Assembly (NCBI RefSeq): GCF_029168945.1
Contig: NC_083604.1
Span: 32,421,686-32,485,685, forward strand
Length of the DNA stretch: 64,000 nt
From: Cannabis sativa
Taxonomy: Eukaryota; Streptophyta; Magnoliopsida; Rosales; Cannabaceae
Direction: 5' to 3'
Position numbers and translations under genes: made by a program. Below are positions 37,192-47,724 of this stretch, piece by piece. The notes beneath the pieces are model-generated. The model had not been told where the DNA came from and did not search any database. It saw only the letters and a program-made list of their open reading frames with translations. The number at the start of each line of letters is the position of its first letter. Position 1 is the first letter of the stretch.

Positions 37192-38659
37192 TGTTAACTC
37201 AAACTTTTCGATCTCCTTGTTTTGATGATTAGCAAATATTTGATTATTATTTGTTACTAATGATTTATTGATTTTGTAGCAAATTTAAAAGAGAAAATAA
37301 ATATTTTGGTATTTTTACCAAACTTTTAAAAGCAACACTAAATGGACTCAACAAGCATGTCAAGAGCAAAAGATTCATCAAGGGATCAACAACTCAAGAC
37401 CCTATTCAAAAGAGGTCTTCAAAATCCCAAAGTCAAAAAGTCAACCCGAAAGTCAAAGTCAAAGTCAAAGTCAAGGTCAACTCTCGGGAAAAATCAACTT
37501 GGGATCAAAAACATGCAAATCAAGCTAGGAGGCTCTTCTACATCAAGACTACTCAAAATTAAATGGTATAAATCTACTTTAGTCTTGTTAAAGTGATTTG
37601 CATAGCACACTAAGTTTTTATAAATTTGAATTTTGGCCCATTCACTAACTTGTGCAACAAGTTTTCTCACACGATAGTTCAAAAAATTTTTTGATTGAAT
37701 TTCTAAATTACATTTTGTTTAACTAAGAGAACAAAGTTGGAATTTCTGAAATCGGATAATCGAGTAAGAAGTTATGCGCGTTTAAGTCCCGAAAAATGGC
37801 ACTTTTGCCCGGTCGGTCATCGGAATTCGGATGGCAACCGAATTCCGGTTGCAATCAATCCGGAATTCCGGTTCCCATCCGACTTCCGGTTCATGGCTGA
37901 CCCCACCTCGGGAAACGTGCTAACGGCTATAAACGGCTAGTTTTTTATCAAACACTATATAAACTCGATTTTTCTTTCAAAAAATATGTTGGTTGAGCAT
38001 TTATTACATATATCTAACCTATCTAAGTGAGATTAAGGAGCTTCTAAGTTTGAAATCCAAACCAACACTTTTCACACACTTTGAGCCAAAATTTGATTTT
38101 ATTCATCTTAAGTGTGCTTGCTTTTCACTCTAGGTTTCCATTGTATCATCATATTTCTAGAGTGATTTTAGCTTGTATATCAAACACATTTCCATATTGT
38201 GATTGAGGTGAGGTTGGCACCGGTTTTGTAAACAACCAGAAATAGTGAGATTGGCACTTTAACAATCCGAGAAAGAGGTTAATAGTCCTCGGGGGTGCGA
38301 AACTATTGTAAGAGGTTTGGAAATACCTTGGTGAAAATTTCCCGGTTGTAAGGGTTAGTCAAGCCCATTAACTTGGCTCGATATTGGAACTCAAAGCTAG
38401 GTCCATAGCTTTGAAGACCAAGGACGTAGGTGGCATAGTTCTACCGAACCTTGTAAAAATCGAGAGTTTGCATTTTCTAATCCTTAAACTCTTTACTTTA
38501 CAAGTTTAATTATTTGTCTTAATATATTGCTTGCCATACTACTTGCTTTTACTTGATTAATTGACTAATTGCATAATTTTGTGTTAAAAGTTTTAATTTT
38601 CCGAAATTAGTTTAAATTTCCAATTCACCCCCCTCTTGGAAACATATCTTGGGCTAACA
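37192..38659 (+). repeat. C1 5' LTR
   Basis: 1468 bp, TGTTAAC...GCTAACA ends. Contains a (AAAGTC)n short tandem near 37430-37475, GGAATTCC-centred palindromes at about 37818-37885, and a TATATAAA box at 37956-37963. An 84-codon ORF across the tandem (37342-37596) is repeated in the 3' LTR; I do not consider it a gene. Confidence 0.9.
37956..37963 (+). promoter_or_regulatory. TATA box of C1 LTR
   Basis: TATATAAA, the likely core promoter of the element; same box in the 3' LTR at 49004-49011. Confidence 0.6.
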
Positions 38660-38661
38660 AT

Positions 38662-38676
38662 TGGTATCAGAGCAAG
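38662..38676 (+). other. C1 primer-binding site
   Basis: TGGTATCAGAGCAAG two bases after the LTR; the standard initiator tRNA(Met) site of plant Copia elements. Confidence 0.9.
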
Positions 38677-38713
38677 GGCTCAAATTATTTGATTAGATTT
38701 CACAATCTAGAGC

Positions 38714-39922
38714 ATGGCGTTTCCAAGTAATTCACAAAATAACATGTTAGAAGGTTTTAGCACAAATAGAGCACCATACTTCAATGGAGTAGATTTTCCT
38801 TATTGGAAAATTAGAATGGAAACTTACCTTCAATCTATTGACTATGATTTGTGGCATATTGTATCTAGTGGTCCTTATGTTGCTAAACATGTCATAAATG
38901 GTGTTGAAGTAATTAAGACTTATGAAGCATATGATGAAAATGATAAGAAAATGCTTTCTAAAAATGCTAAAGCTAAATATGCTCTTATATGTGGTTTGGA
39001 TAGAGATATTTTTAAAAATATTGAACAAGCCTCTACCGCTTATGATATGTGGAAAATGCTTGAAGTTACTCATCAAGGAACTAGTGCTATGAAGGAAACT
39101 AAAATTCAAATTTATTCCACTCAATATGAGAACTTTAAGATGAAATCGGATGAAACCATTGCTAATATGTATACTCGCTTCACTACAATTACTAATGGTT
39201 TGAACTCTCTTGGCAAGGTACTTACTCAAAAGGATATGGTGACCAAGATTTTGAGAAGTCTCACCAAGGCGTATCAAGGAAAGGTGGTTGCCATTCAAGA
39301 AGCCAAGGATCTCTCAACACTTCCCTTGGAAGAACTAATTGGCTCACTCATGAACCATGAAATTTTCATGAGTGCTCAAGAAGAAGAGGAAGTTGAGAAG
39401 AAAAAGAAGACTATTGCATTCAAGTCTTCCTCCTCCCATGCCATTAGTGAAGAAGATGAGGAAAGCTTATGTAGTGACATGGAGGACTTGGCACTCTTCT
39501 CTAAGAAATACAAAAAGTTCATGAAATTCAAAAAGAACTTTGGGAAGAGGCCACAAAGAGGGAGTGACTCAAAAGAAAGAAAAAGCAAAGATGATCCACC
39601 AATTTGCTTTGAGTGCAAGAAGCCCGGACATATGAAGATGGATTGTCCAATGAGAAAGAAGAACAAATACAAAGGAAGGGCAATGTTGGCGGATTGGCTC
39701 AATAGTGACGAAGAGGACTCCGAAGAAGAAGGAAAGAATGAAGTGGCAAACATGTGCATGATGGCACTTGATGATGGGGTAAGCATTTCTAACCAAAATA
39801 ATTGTGATAGTGAAAATGATGATGATAACTTAGATATGTCATATGATGAGTTGTCTAATTCATTTAAGGAACTATTTGATGATTTCACTACTACAAAAGT
39901 GAGTTTTCCCAACAGTTTATAA
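38714..39922 (+). pseudogene. gag: C1 Gag polyprotein, C-terminus replaced by CACTA insertion
   Basis: Starts at the ATG at 38714, 55 bp after the LTR. Residues 1-220 carry the Copia gag fold (DUF4219/UBN2-like; APYFNGVDFPYWKIRME near the start). A Lys-rich stretch follows, then a CCHC knuckle CFECKKPGHMKMDC at residues 298-311 and an acidic tail. The native sequence ends at 39885; the last twelve codons and the stop come from the CACTA transposon. After the insertion the gag frame resumes at 41977 with a coiled-coil-like, Lys/Glu-rich part, then breaks in an A-run near 42155 (one-base frameshift). The protein would form particles and bind RNA. Confidence 0.88.
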
Positions 39923-40744
39923 CTGTCTTTTATACTATTTCCCAACGGTTCCTAAAACCGTTGGCTATGTGGGTGTCATAAAAATACGGAGCTTTAAAAG
40001 ACGGTTTATAACTGTTGGAAAAAGTTATATTAAATGACTGTTTACAACTGTTGGGAAAAATCTTTTTAAATGACTGTTTATAACTGTTGGCAAAAGTATT
40101 ATATAAATTAAATTAAATATAAATGAAATTATTTTTTAAATATTAAATATATATAATAATATTATTTTTCATAAATAAAATATTAATTAAAATAAATAAA
40201 ATCAATATATATTCAAATTTTTTTAGACTAATATATATTCATATTTAACAATATACATTATATACAATTCAGAAAAAAATACAAAAAATAATATTAAATA
40301 TAAATATTACAACAATATTTTTTACAGTGACCAAACAGAATAGAATCCTCAACAATACAATCAAAAAATTGTCTAAATCAGAACACTAATTGGTATGTAA
40401 ATCCATAAATTTTGCCCCAATTTCATGAATAAATCACAGAACATATAACCCAACCCAAATTCAAATAATCTCTCTTCAGTGAATTAGGTATGTCAATACC
40501 AAAGCCACAAACATCAACAGGCATGCAATCGTTGCCCCTGAAAATTCACCAAAAAAAAAAATCAAATCTTTATTACATACAGTACCCAATTTGATTAAAA
40601 AAAACCCTAATATTCAATTAGAGAGAAATCAACAATGCATCATCATATTTTTCAAGACCCATTTTTCCTTAACCCTAATTCGTCATTTGACATATATAAT
40701 CAAAATTAATAATTCAAATCTGTTAAAATAAAACTGAGAGAACT

Positions 40745-40912
40745 CACTGTCGCTGGTGGGAGCCGAAGCCAGAGCCGGAGCCGGAGCAGACGATTAACCT
40801 CCACAATCGCCATTGTCGTTGTTTATGTCACTGTCGCTGGTGGGAGCCGAAGCCAGAGCCGGAGCCGGAGCAGACAATTAACCTCCACAATCGCCATTGT
40901 CGTTGTTTATGT
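40745..40912. repeat. 84-bp tandem duplication inside the CACTA element
   Basis: Two copies, 40745-40828 and 40829-40912, differing in about one base. 84 is a multiple of three. Read on the minus strand one frame gives a repeated Ala/Pro/Asp/Asn-rich peptide (APAPALASAPTSDSD) broken by a stop in each unit. It may be a captured or ancestral exon piece; no function assigned. Confidence 0.75.
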
Positions 40913-41009
40913 CATTATCATCCTCCTCGTCGTCAACTGCACCAGCCAGCAAGCTCCATGGAGGTGACCGTTAATGTAGACGAAATACGACATCACGCAA
41001 GAGAAAACG

Positions 41010-41100
41010 GAGAGAGAGAGAGAGAGAGTGAACCAGAGCGAGAGAGAACGAGAGTGAACCAGAGCGAGAGAGAACGAGCGCGAGAGAGAGAAGCGGAACG
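41010..41100 (+). repeat. GA-rich microsatellite inside CACTA element
   Basis: (GA)n run at about 41010-41028 followed by a GAGAGAACGAG-type imperfect repeat. The 74-codon ORF over it (40958-41182) is a composition artefact. Confidence 0.75.
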
Positions 41101-41976
41101 GCAGAAAGAGAAACGAATAGGGTTTCTTATCATTTTCTATTTATATTTTTCAAATTTTACCCACAAAATTATTTTATTTTAATAAATAAAAATCTGATAT
41201 AATTTTTTTTAAAAAAATATTAAATCTGATATAATATTAAGGATCCTAAATTAAAGACCATCACAATTATTAATTAAAGATCCCGAATTAAGTCTCTAAT
41301 TACATGTTAATTAAAAATAATTATCCAATAATATTTTAGTCCTCTTTCACAATAATATTTTTAAATAACTTTCACAATAAATTTTCAAATACAACTAATT
41401 TCTAAAATTATCCTTTTATTGAAAAATATATAAATTCTAAATTTTCCAATTTTATAAATTCTCAAATTATAAATTTATTAAAAAAAATTCTTTTTTATTT
41501 TTTAAATTTGAAGTTTTTTTGGTATTTTATTTTATTAAATACAAATTTTTTTAGGAAAAGAAAAAAGTACAATTTTTTTTATTTTTTTTAATTTAAAACC
41601 TTTTTAAAGTATTTTCTTTTATTAAATACAAATTTTTTTATTAAGTAAAAAAAATTCTTTTTCTTTTTAAATCTGAAACTTTTTTTTTTTGGTAAACTAG
41701 AATATTTCCCAACAGTTTATAACTGTTGGGAATACTAAATATAGCCAACGGTTGTACTTAGTATTCCCAACAGTTATAAACTATTGGCATTTACTATTTT
41801 TTTTTTAAATTTCCTTTAGTATTGTCCACGGTTCTTCACTGTTGGCATTTGTTTTTCCCAACGGTTTTTTTGCTTCGGTTTTAAACTGTTGGGAAAAATC
41901 TCTCCTTACCTTTTCCAACGGTTTTCAAAATTGACTCCCTTACAAACCGTTGGGAAAAGCCACTTTTGTAGTAGTG

Positions 41977-42467
41977 TTTTGGTAAATTGCTTGTTAAAAA
42001 CCAAACCCTTAGAGAGAAGACCAACATGCTTTTAAAAGAAATTGAGATTTTGAAAATAAATGAAAAAGAACTTATAGCTAAATCTCAATGTGCTACATGT
42101 GCTTCACATATGAAAGAAATTATTGATTTGAAAGCCCATGTGAGAAGCCTAAAAAAATGACATATATACCTTCACTAGAGGTAAGGAAGGCTATGATCTC
42201 ATGGTGGGAAACCAATCATGTGGTTTTTCAAAAAATGGTATTGGTTATGATCCTAGTAAGAAACAAAAATTTTTGAGAAACTTTTTTGTGAAATCATCTA
42301 GTCTACCTCACTTTACATGCACATATTGTAACCGAGATGGCCATACTATTTCCTATTGTCATGTAAAGAAATTTGCATATCTAGGCAAGACTAAATGGGT
42401 ACCAAAGGGTTCTAGAACTAACATGAATGGACCCAAAGTTATATGGGTACCAAAAGCCAACAAATGA
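41977..42467 (+). pseudogene. C1 gag C-terminal continuation with second zinc knuckle
   Basis: 41977-42160 continues the gag frame (Lys/Glu-rich, CATC motif) to a TGA caused by an A-run frameshift near 42155. From about 42158 the correct frame goes on (open from 42201) to a second CCHC-like knuckle CTYCNRDGHTISYC and two WVP(K) repeats, and stops at TGA 42465. The protease frame opens 17 bp later in another frame. The sequence between, TGAATTTGTTTTTGTAG, ends in a pyrimidine-rich tract and AG, like a plant 3' splice site. Confidence 0.7.
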
Positions 42468-42481
42468 ATTTGTTTTTGTAG

Positions 42482-44782
42482 GAATCAACAAGAAAGAGCC
42501 AAAGCTTATGGTTCTTGGATAGTGGATGTTCAAAGCATATGACCGGTGATCCATCAAGATTTTCAAGCTTTAAAAGCAAGGAAAGTGGCTTTGTCACTTT
42601 TGGAGACAATTCAAAAGGAAAAATCTTGGGCATTGGTGATATCGGTAACATATACTCTCCATGTATTAAAAATGTGCTTCTTGTTGATAATCTTAAACAT
42701 AACTTGCTTAGTATTAGTCAATTATGTGATATAGGTTTTCGTGTTGTTTTTGAATCCTCAAAATGCTCCATTGAAAATGTTTCAACCAATGAAGTTATTT
42801 TCCTTGGAGTAAGGAAGGATAATGTGTATGTTATTGATGTTGACTCTTTTGATAGTAAAAATAAATGTTTAACCGTTATGAATGATAATTCTTGGTTGTG
42901 GCATAGAAGATTAGGACATGCTAGTATGGATTCTATTTCAAAATTGGTTAGAAAAGATCTTGTTATTGGTTTGCCATCTATTCCGTTTGTTAAAGATAAA
43001 CTTTGTGATGCATGCCAATTTGGAAAACAAATTAAAACATCTTTTCATTCCAAGAAAGAAATTTCAACTACTAGACCTTTGCAATTGCTTCATATTGATT
43101 TATTTGGTCCTTCTAGAATTGCTAGTCTTGGTGGTAAATACTATGCATTTGTAATTGTTGATGATTTTTCAAGATTTACTTGGGTTATTTTCTTGACTCT
43201 TAAAAGTGATGTTTTGGAAAACTTTGCCAAATTTTGTAAAAATGTGCAAAATGAAAAAGGATATTCTATTACCTCCGTTAGGAGTGACCATGGTGGTGAG
43301 TTTGACAATGATGCCTTAGAATTGTTTTGTGATGATCATGGTTTTAACCATAACTTTTCGGCACCAAGAACTCCACAACAAAATGGAGTTGTCGAAAGGA
43401 AGAATAGAACAATTCAAGAAATGGCTAGGTCAATGCTAAATGAAATTTCATTACCAAAATACTTTTGGGCCGAGGCCGTCAATACTTCTTGTTATATTTT
43501 GAATCGTGTTTTCATTAGGCCCAACATGAATAAAACCCCTTATGAGCTTTGGAAAGGAAGAAAACCCAACATTGGCTATTTTAAAGTTTTTGGATGCAAA
43601 TGTTACATTTTAAACACCAAGGACAACCTTGGAAAATTTGATGCTAAATCCGATGTTGGAATTTTTATAGGGTATTCAACACATAGTAAAGCTTATAGAA
43701 TTTATAACAAAAGAACTAATGTTGTTGAAGAATCTATTCATGTTGCTTTTGATGAGACTAACCCGCCTACAAGCAAAAGTTTAGATGATGATGTTGTAGG
43801 TTTGGGAGATGAGGTTCAAAATCTCAAAATTGGAGAGACTTCTAATGCTCCTTCACAAACTCCCAAAGAGGAACCACCCGTGGAAAAGGTAAATGAAAGC
43901 CAAGGTATGAACTCTAACCTTCCACATGAGTGGAAATTCAAAAGTGCTCATCCTATAGACCAAATTCTAGGTGATCCTTCTCAAGGTGTCACTACTAGAA
44001 ACTCCCTTAGAAACTTGTGTAATTTTATTGCTTTTATTTCTCAAATTGAACCAAAGAATTTTAAAGAGGCCGAAGTTGATGAATTTTGGCTTCTAGCTAT
44101 GCAAGAAGAAATAAATCAATTTATAAGAAATAATGTTTGGGAGTTAGTTCCAAGACCGTCACATCAATCGGTGATTGGAACAAAATGGGTCTATAGAAAT
44201 AAGGTAGATGAGCATGGGGTCATTGTGCGTAACAAGGCTAGATTAGTGGCCCAAGGTTACAATCAAGAAGAAGGAATTGATTATGAGGAAACCTTTGCCC
44301 CGGTAGCAAGACTTGAGTCCATTAGAATGTTGTTAGCTTTTGCATGCCACAAGAATTTTATCTTGTATCAAATGGATGTAAAAAGCGCATTCTTAAATGG
44401 GTACATTATGGAAGAGGTTTATGTCTCTCAACCACCCGGTTTTCAAAATCATAAATACCCTAACCATGTTTACAAATTGAAAAAGGCTTTATATGGTTTA
44501 AAGCAAGCTCCTAGAGCTTGGTATGAAAGATTAAGCACTTTTCTTATTTCAAATGGTTTTTCAATGGGAAAAGCGGATAATACACTTTTTATAAAAAGAA
44601 AATCCAAAGACATTATTATAGTACAAATTTATGTTGATGATATTATCTTTGGTGCTACTAATGATGCTCTTTGTGAAGAATTTTCTAAGTGTATGCATTG
44701 TGAGTTTGAGATGAGCATGATGGGAGAACTCAACTTTTTTATGGACTTCAAATCAAGCAACAAAAGGATGGCATATTCATAG
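42482..44782 (+). pseudogene. pol: C1 Pol: protease, integrase, reverse transcriptase (frameshifted at the end)
   Basis: One open frame of 766 codons after the TAG at 42479; no ATG start is expected for pol. Order: protease [13 protein letters not shown] (active site DSG at 42518); integrase with HRRLGH...CDAC zinc site, then the DDE residues in [17 protein letters not shown] and [10 protein letters not shown] with [30 protein letters not shown] and the active site YVDDIIFG near 44630-44655. All catalytic residues look intact. The frame is lost near 44745 by one base, just after MMGELNFF, giving an early TAG at 44780. The enzyme set would copy and integrate the element. Confidence 0.92.
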
Positions 44783-45580
44783 GTCAAACTAAGTACATCA
44801 AGGATCTCCTTCAAAAGTTTGACTTGGCAAATGCAAAGTCCATGAATACACCCATGAGCACATCCATAAAGATGGACAAAGATGAAAGCGGTAAGAATGT
44901 GGACATCACCAAGTATCGAGGTATGATTGGCTCTTTATTATATTTAACCGCTAGTAGACCGGATATTTTGTTTAGTGTTGGTCTTTGTGCTAGGTACCAA
45001 TCTTGTCCTAAAGAATCCCACTTAAGTGTCGTTAAAAGAATATTTAGATACTTGATAGGCACAATGAATCTAGGACTTTGGTACCCCAAGAACTCAAACT
45101 TTGAAATAGTTAGCTACTCGGATGCCGACTTTCTTAGGTTGTAAGACGGATAGAAAAAGTACTAGTGGAACTTGTCACTTTTTAGGAAATTCCTTAGTGT
45201 CATGGTTTAGCAAGAAACAAAACTCGGTAGCTCTATCCACAACCGAAGCCGAATATATAGCCGCGGGTAGTTGTTGTGCACAAATACTTTGGATGAAACA
45301 AACTCTTAAGGATTTTGATATTGATTTTGAATGTACACCCATAAAGTGTGATAACACTAGTGCCATTAACCTCTCTAAGAATCCAATATTGCATTCTAGA
45401 GCCAAGCATATTGACATAAGGCACCACTTCCTTAGAGATCATATCCAAAGAGGTGATATTATGCTAGACTTTGTAAGCACCGAATTCCAATTAGCGGATA
45501 TATTCACCAAGCCTCTTAGTGATGAGAGATTTAGTTTCATTAGAAGAGAGCTAGGCATGACCAACTTAAATGAAATATAA
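44746..45580 (+). pseudogene. C1 Pol: end of RT and RNase H, in two further frames
   Basis: From about 44746 the next frame reads [19 protein letters not shown] and on (44824-45144) through YRGMIGSLLYLTASRPDI to SYSDADF, the first RNase H aspartate block. A second one-base shift at about 45134 moves to the frame 45122-45580, with CKTDRKSTSG, ALSTTEAEY (catalytic Glu), HIDIRHHFLRD and the closing FTKPL of Copia RNase H, ending TAA at 45578. Two single-base indels thus separate an otherwise complete RNase H. Confidence 0.9.
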
Positions 45581-46521
45581 GGTTTGCTAGCTATGAAAAA
45601 TTTCATATCTCTTTACTTACTTATTTATGCATAATTGTTCCAAATATGATATTAATGAGATTTATATGCATAGATGAGAAAATTTATTGATACTTGACCT
45701 ATATGAACTATCCTTGTTGAAAAACTTAAAATTATAGGTCAAAATGTGGATTTTTGGTGAACTTTGGACTTGTTTTTAAACAAGTGAACATGTGAATTTT
45801 TGCATATTTGATTTTCTTGTGTGTCTATATGCTTGAATATGTGAAATTGAATGTATTTAGTATGCCTATAGGTTTGCCTTGATTGAAATTTGCATGAAAC
45901 AAATTTTTGGTACCTCACTTGTTGAATTTTTAGATTTTTAGGCCTAAAAGAGTGTTTTTCGCCAAACTCTCTCATTTTTCCACATTTTTCGATTCCGTAA
46001 GTTTGTACACCTCACATTTTATTTTATAAAACTGCTGGAAAAAGAATTTTTCAATTTCGTTGCATAAAACTCATTTTTGGTACGGTTCTAGTTTTCTTGG
46101 CAATTTTCGAAAAACTTACCGTAAATCGTCATTTTTCATTATTTTTCAGATTTTCTTGTTTGAGCAATTTTGTTTTATCATATTAAAGGTATTAGAATTG
46201 GTTTGGGGTCATTTGGGTCAAAATTGAATTTTTTAGCACGTTTTTAGGATTTTTTTTTTGCTGGTCCTGTACCAACTGGAATTCCGGTTGTACCATCCGG
46301 AATTCCGGATGGCACAGGATCAGCAACAGGGGTGTTTTTGTCATTTTATTGCAATTTTTTCCCTTTTTAAACCCTACCACCGAATTTTTTCTCCCCCATT
46401 CAGTTTTTTCAACCCTAAAACAGCAGCCACCATCTCCTTCTCTCTCAAATTCTCTCTTTCAAAGCCTCACTCTCATCTTCCAATAATTAAAAAAAAAAAA
46501 AAGAGAGAAGTGTGTTCTTCA
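45581..46521 (+). other. C1 spacer between pol and the env-like ORF
   Basis: T-rich, no coding signal of its own. Around 46268-46315 it carries the palindromes GGAATTCCGG and CCGGAATTCCGG, also found in the LTR. The env-like frame is open from 46258, but this part is low-complexity (Phe/Ser-rich, oligo-Lys) and I exclude it from the gene. Confidence 0.6.
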
Positions 46522-47724
46522 ATGGCTTCCTCATCAAGAGCTCCCAAGAGAATGGCTAGTGCAATTCAACAAAGGGAAATAAGGGCAAAAGCAAGGCAAG
46601 AGCCCACTCTCTTCTTCAATGATGAAGATCACAACAAGTTTGTCAATGATTTCTCCTCTAGGAAAATTCTCAAAGGTAAAATTTGTGATCTCCCTAGCCT
46701 TGATTGTGTTGATTTTAGTCATCATTTTGATACCCTAGGATGGACATCTTTTATTCAAATTAATACTCCATTGTATCCTAGGCTAGTTCAAGGTTTTTAT
46801 GCTTGTATTAAACCTACATTAGAACCTTTAGGTGTTAGAGGAACCCTTAGAGGAGTAGCTTTTGAACTCAATGTAGCATCTCTTAATGACATGTTAGGAG
46901 CACCAAATGGTGGCATATTACTTGAACCCAAACTTTCTCTCAAAAATGATGCCATTTTTAACTTTGATGAGTGTTCTAGGAATATTTGTGGTGATGGCCC
47001 TTTTATTATGAGACCAAAAAGACACCAACTCACTTTAGAGGCTAAAATCCTCCACAAATTTATTGTTGCAAATCTTGCTCCTAGAAGTGGCCACCAAGAT
47101 GAGATCAATTCCATTGATCAATTACTCATGCATCTCATTATAGCCAAAACCACACCCATCAACCTAGGCTATCTTATTTTAAAATTCATACTTGATGTGG
47201 ACAAGCCTAATATGATTAAGGCACTTCCCTTTGGTTTTCTTCTTAGCTACCTTTTTCCTCTCTTAGGAATTCCTACCCTACATGAAAAGAAAAATGATCC
47301 TACCTCTAGTGACATTCTAGGATCCAAAACTTTCAAGGCTATGGGTTACAAATTCCTTAACAATGAGTGGGTGTTCACACCCAAAAGAGGGCAAAGAATG
47401 CAAATTGATTTGGAGAGTGATGATGAAGAAATTAATTTGCCCGCAAGTGAAAGTGAAGAAGAAGAAGAAGAAGAGATGCCTCCTCAAGCTCCTCCCATGC
47501 CTACTTTTCCCCAATTCAACCTTGAGGAAGCGTTTACTCGTCTTCACACTTCGGTTGACAACCAATTTCAAACCTTGCGAAATGATCTCAACTCACAACT
47601 CACCAACCTCAACAATGACATTAACACCATGAGGAGTGACATGGTTCATGGGTTTGCTAATGTGCAAGAGGAGATGGCACAATGGAGGGCATACATGGAT
47701 CGCTTTGGCCCCCCACCAAACTAG
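46522..47724 (+). CDS. C1 env-like / plant-transposon-protein ORF after pol, 400 codons, intact
   Basis: Starts at the ATG at 46522 (MASSSRAPKRMAS), chosen because the context AATGGCT is good and the upstream open frame is low-complexity. A basic N-terminus is followed by a globular part of about 270 residues with FYACIKPT, GVRGTLRGV and an INLGYLI stretch. This resembles the 'putative plant transposon protein' family (Transposase_32, PF20167) found in env-like ORFs of Sirevirus and Athila elements. An acidic Glu run (about residues 300-325), a Pro-rich spacer and a C-terminal coiled coil (about 335-390) close it. I see no signal peptide or clear membrane segment, so a fusion protein role is doubtful. 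Function unknown. Unlike pol it has no frame break. Confidence 0.8.
   Translation: MASSSRAPKRMASAIQQREIRAKARQEPTLFFNDEDHNKFVNDFSSRKILKGKICDLPSLDCVDFSHHFDTLGWTSFIQINTPLYPRLVQGFYACIKPTLEPLGVRGTLRGVAFELNVASLNDMLGAPNGGILLEPKLSLKNDAIFNFDECSRNICGDGPFIMRPKRHQLTLEAKILHKFIVANLAPRSGHQDEINSIDQLLMHLIIAKTTPINLGYLILKFILDVDKPNMIKALPFGFLLSYLFPLLGIPTLHEKKNDPTSSDILGSKTFKAMGYKFLNNEWVFTPKRGQRMQIDLESDDEEINLPASESEEEEEEEMPPQAPPMPTFPQFNLEEAFTRLHTSVDNQFQTLRNDLNSQLTNLNNDINTMRSDMVHGFANVQEEMAQWRAYMDRFGPPPN

Larger units (their letters stand above)
39886..41976. mobile_element. Non-autonomous CACTA (En/Spm-type) DNA transposon in C1 gag
   Basis: 2091 bp with perfect 16-bp terminal inverted repeats, CACTACTACAAAAGTG and CACTTTTGTAGTAGTG, and a 3-bp target duplication TTT (39883-39885, 41977-41979). 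Both subterminal regions (39905-40095 and 41700-41960) are full of CCCAACAGTT / AACTGTTGGG repeats in both orientations, the kind of array bound by the transposase accessory protein in En/Spm. No transposase ORF is present, so it depends on another copy. The middle holds a GC-richer block with an 84-bp duplication and AT-rich filler. Confidence 0.92.

Noticed and set aside
37342..37596. 84-codon ORF identical in both C1 LTRs
   Set aside because: Spans an (AAAGTC)n tandem giving a Lys/Ser repeat; identity only reflects the young LTR pair.
38747..39298. 183-codon minus-strand ORF opposite C1 gag
   Set aside because: Shadow of the gag frame; the sense strand has a clear gag domain and zinc knuckle.
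39376..39945. 189-codon minus-strand ORF opposite C1 gag end
   Set aside because: Ser/Leu-rich shadow of an acidic and Lys-rich sense frame, crossing into the CACTA element.
42482..45580. Functional autonomous Copia element
   Set aside because: Gag is cut by a CACTA element and pol has two or more one-base shifts, unless these are sequencing errors.
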